NCBI RefSeq assembly: GCF_000282995.1 | Contig: NZ_ALEE01000040.1 | Coordinates: 1-6,608 of the forward strand | From: Melaminivora alkalimesophila | GTDB lineage: Bacteria > Pseudomonadota > Gammaproteobacteria > Burkholderiales > Burkholderiaceae_C | Length of the DNA: 6,608 nt | Direction: 5' to 3' | Position numbers and translations under genes: made by a program | Shown: one piece after another, positions 5,748-6,608 of the stretch | How positions within the stretch are numbered: position 1 is the stretch's first letter | How the letters are laid out: every line of letters begins with the position of its first letter | Notes under the pieces: generated by a model | The model's database searches: none | The model's input: only the letters and a program-made list of their open reading frames with translations | Told to the model about the DNA's origin: nothing

Positions 5748-6608
5748 TTAGGCCATCATCCAGGTTCCGGTTTTGCCGTCCAGCGCGTCGATGATCGACT
5801 CCGGACTGGTGATCAAGACCTTGCCCCCGGATCCGCCCTCAAGGAAGCGCATCGCAGCTTCCACCTTGGGGCCCATGCTGCCAGGAGGAAACTGTCCCTC
5901 CGCCATGTACTGCCGGGCCTCTGCGAGCGTCATCTGCTCAAGGGCGCGCTGGTCCGGCTTCTTGAAGTTGATGCTGATCTGATGCACGCCGGTGGAGATC
6001 AGAAGAAGATCGGCGCCAAGCTCCCTTGCCAACAGAGCGGACGTAAGGTCCTTGTCGATCACGGCCTCAACACCCTTGTAAAAACCATCCCCGATCTCGG
6101 CCACCGGGATTCCGCCACCGCCGGCTGCGACGACGAGATGCCCGGCCGAAACGAGGGTCTTGATCGCCTCCAACTCCAGCACCTTCGTGGGCTTGGGAGA
6201 AGGGACAACACGGCGGTAGCCGCGCCCCGCATCCTCAACGATGTCCCAACCATCCTCGTCGCGGTGCTGTTGAGCTTCGTGCTGGGACATAAACGGCCCG
6301 ATGGGCTTGGTTGGGTTCTGGAAAGCGGGGTCAGCCATATCCACGACACAGCGGGTGAGCACCGCCGTCGCCGTGGCCTCCAACCCAAGCTCAGTCATCG
6401 CCGTTTGCAGGGCATCAACGATGATGTAGCCGATACCGCCCTGGCTGTCTGCGACACAGATATCAAGCGGCAACCTGGGAAGAACATCAGCGCTGCGGTC
6501 CGACCGGAGCACAATGAAACCAACCTGTGGTCCGTTTCCGTGGGTGACGATGACACGCCACCCAAGTTTGATCATTTTGGCAAGCTGACGGGCCATGTCC
6601 AGCGCGTT
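5748..6608 (-). CDS. arcC: Carbamate kinase, 5' end outside the window
   Basis: The frame is open through the right edge (NALD before the Met at 6596), giving 286 visible residues of an expected 310 or so; the missing part is the N-terminal strand with the GGNA motif. Counting from that Met, family motifs are VTHGNGPQVG (17-26), TRCVVDMADPAFQNPTKPIGP (81-101, first part of the mobile lobe), GRGYRRVVPSPKP (124-136), VVAAGGGGIPV (155-165), VEAVIDKDLTSALLA (176-190) with the conserved Asp-Lys-Asp, FPPGSMGPKVEAA (236-248) and GKTGTW (274-279). The enzyme is a cytoplasmic amino-acid-kinase-fold dimer that makes ATP and carbamate from carbamoyl phosphate and ADP. No arginine deiminase or ornithine carbamoyltransferase is beside it; instead a ring deaminase follows 9 bp later, which suggests the carbamoyl phosphate comes from a heterocycle or ureide catabolite, as in allantoin and purine fermentation clusters. 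The Met at 6596 is not the true start. Confidence 0.93.
   Translation of the reverse strand, partial: NALDMARQLAKMIKLGWRVIVTHGNGPQVGFIVLRSDRSADVLPRLPLDICVADSQGGIGYIIVDALQTAMTELGLEATATAVLTRCVVDMADPAFQNPTKPIGPFMSQHEAQQHRDEDGWDIVEDAGRGYRRVVPSPKPTKVLELEAIKTLVSAGHLVVAAGGGGIPVAEIGDGFYKGVEAVIDKDLTSALLARELGADLLLISTGVHQISINFKKPDQRALEQMTLAEARQYMAEGQFPPGSMGPKVEAAMRFLEGGSGGKVLITSPESIIDALDGKTGTWMMA

Noticed and set aside
6059..6388. 109-residue frame on -
   Set aside because: Shifted frame inside carbamate kinase, Arg/Ser/Pro-rich, no domain.
1..6608. CRISPR array, tRNA or rRNA genes, phage or defence genes
   Set aside because: No regularly spaced repeats, no cloverleaf or ribosomal signatures, and no such protein motifs were found on either strand.

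Overview
The window consists of two blocks that do not look alike. Positions 1 to about 3585 are AT-rich with strong Shine-Dalgarno sites (GGAGG, AGGAGG, GAGGAG), very AT-rich spacers (10 G/C in the 60 bases at 3421-3480) and IS3-type transposase debris, which suggests a low-GC Firmicute (Clostridia-like). Positions from about 3585 to 6608 are GC-rich (35 G/C in 60 at 3601-3660; 36 in 60 at 5761-5820), with weak ribosome binding sites and proteins of a proteobacterial, probably alphaproteobacterial, flavour. The change is abrupt and falls inside an open reading frame. It is either a recent transfer boundary or an assembly chimera; the sequence alone cannot decide, and I lean towards an artefact or very recent join.

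AT-rich block: the 3' end of a biotin-dependent carboxyltransferase gene (pyruvate carboxylase B / oxaloacetate decarboxylase alpha type) is followed 17 bp later by a carboxymuconolactone-decarboxylase-like gene, both on +, ending at a strong bidirectional terminator (604-640). Convergent to these is a 468-aa amidohydrolase of the AtzB / 8-oxoguanine deaminase group (768-2174, -). Next comes a gene-poor stretch with two broken IS3-family transposase fragments in opposite orientations (2340-2534, - ; 2713-2823, +). A 128-aa protein resembling the C-terminal domain of allophanate hydrolase follows (2850-3236, -), with a long palindrome in its leader. The rest, to 3542, is AT-rich non-coding sequence with a hairpin that could terminate a minus-strand gene ending at 3543.

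GC-rich block, all on -, read from right to left: carbamate kinase (5' end outside the window), 9 bp, a cytosine-deaminase-like (CodA/AtzC type) amidohydrolase, a 267-bp gap, then a secreted BMP/PnrA-type substrate-binding protein whose C-terminal third is replaced at the composition break by a short AT-rich tail.

Functionally both halves point to breakdown of nitrogen heterocycles: ring deaminases on each side, an allophanate-hydrolase-type domain on one, and carbamate kinase (ATP from carbamoyl phosphate) plus a nucleoside/purine-type uptake protein on the other. The right-hand genes form a coherent operon-like set. The left-hand ones suggest purine or triazine-like substrates, but substrates cannot be assigned from sequence. 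No RNA genes, CRISPR array or complete mobile element were found.
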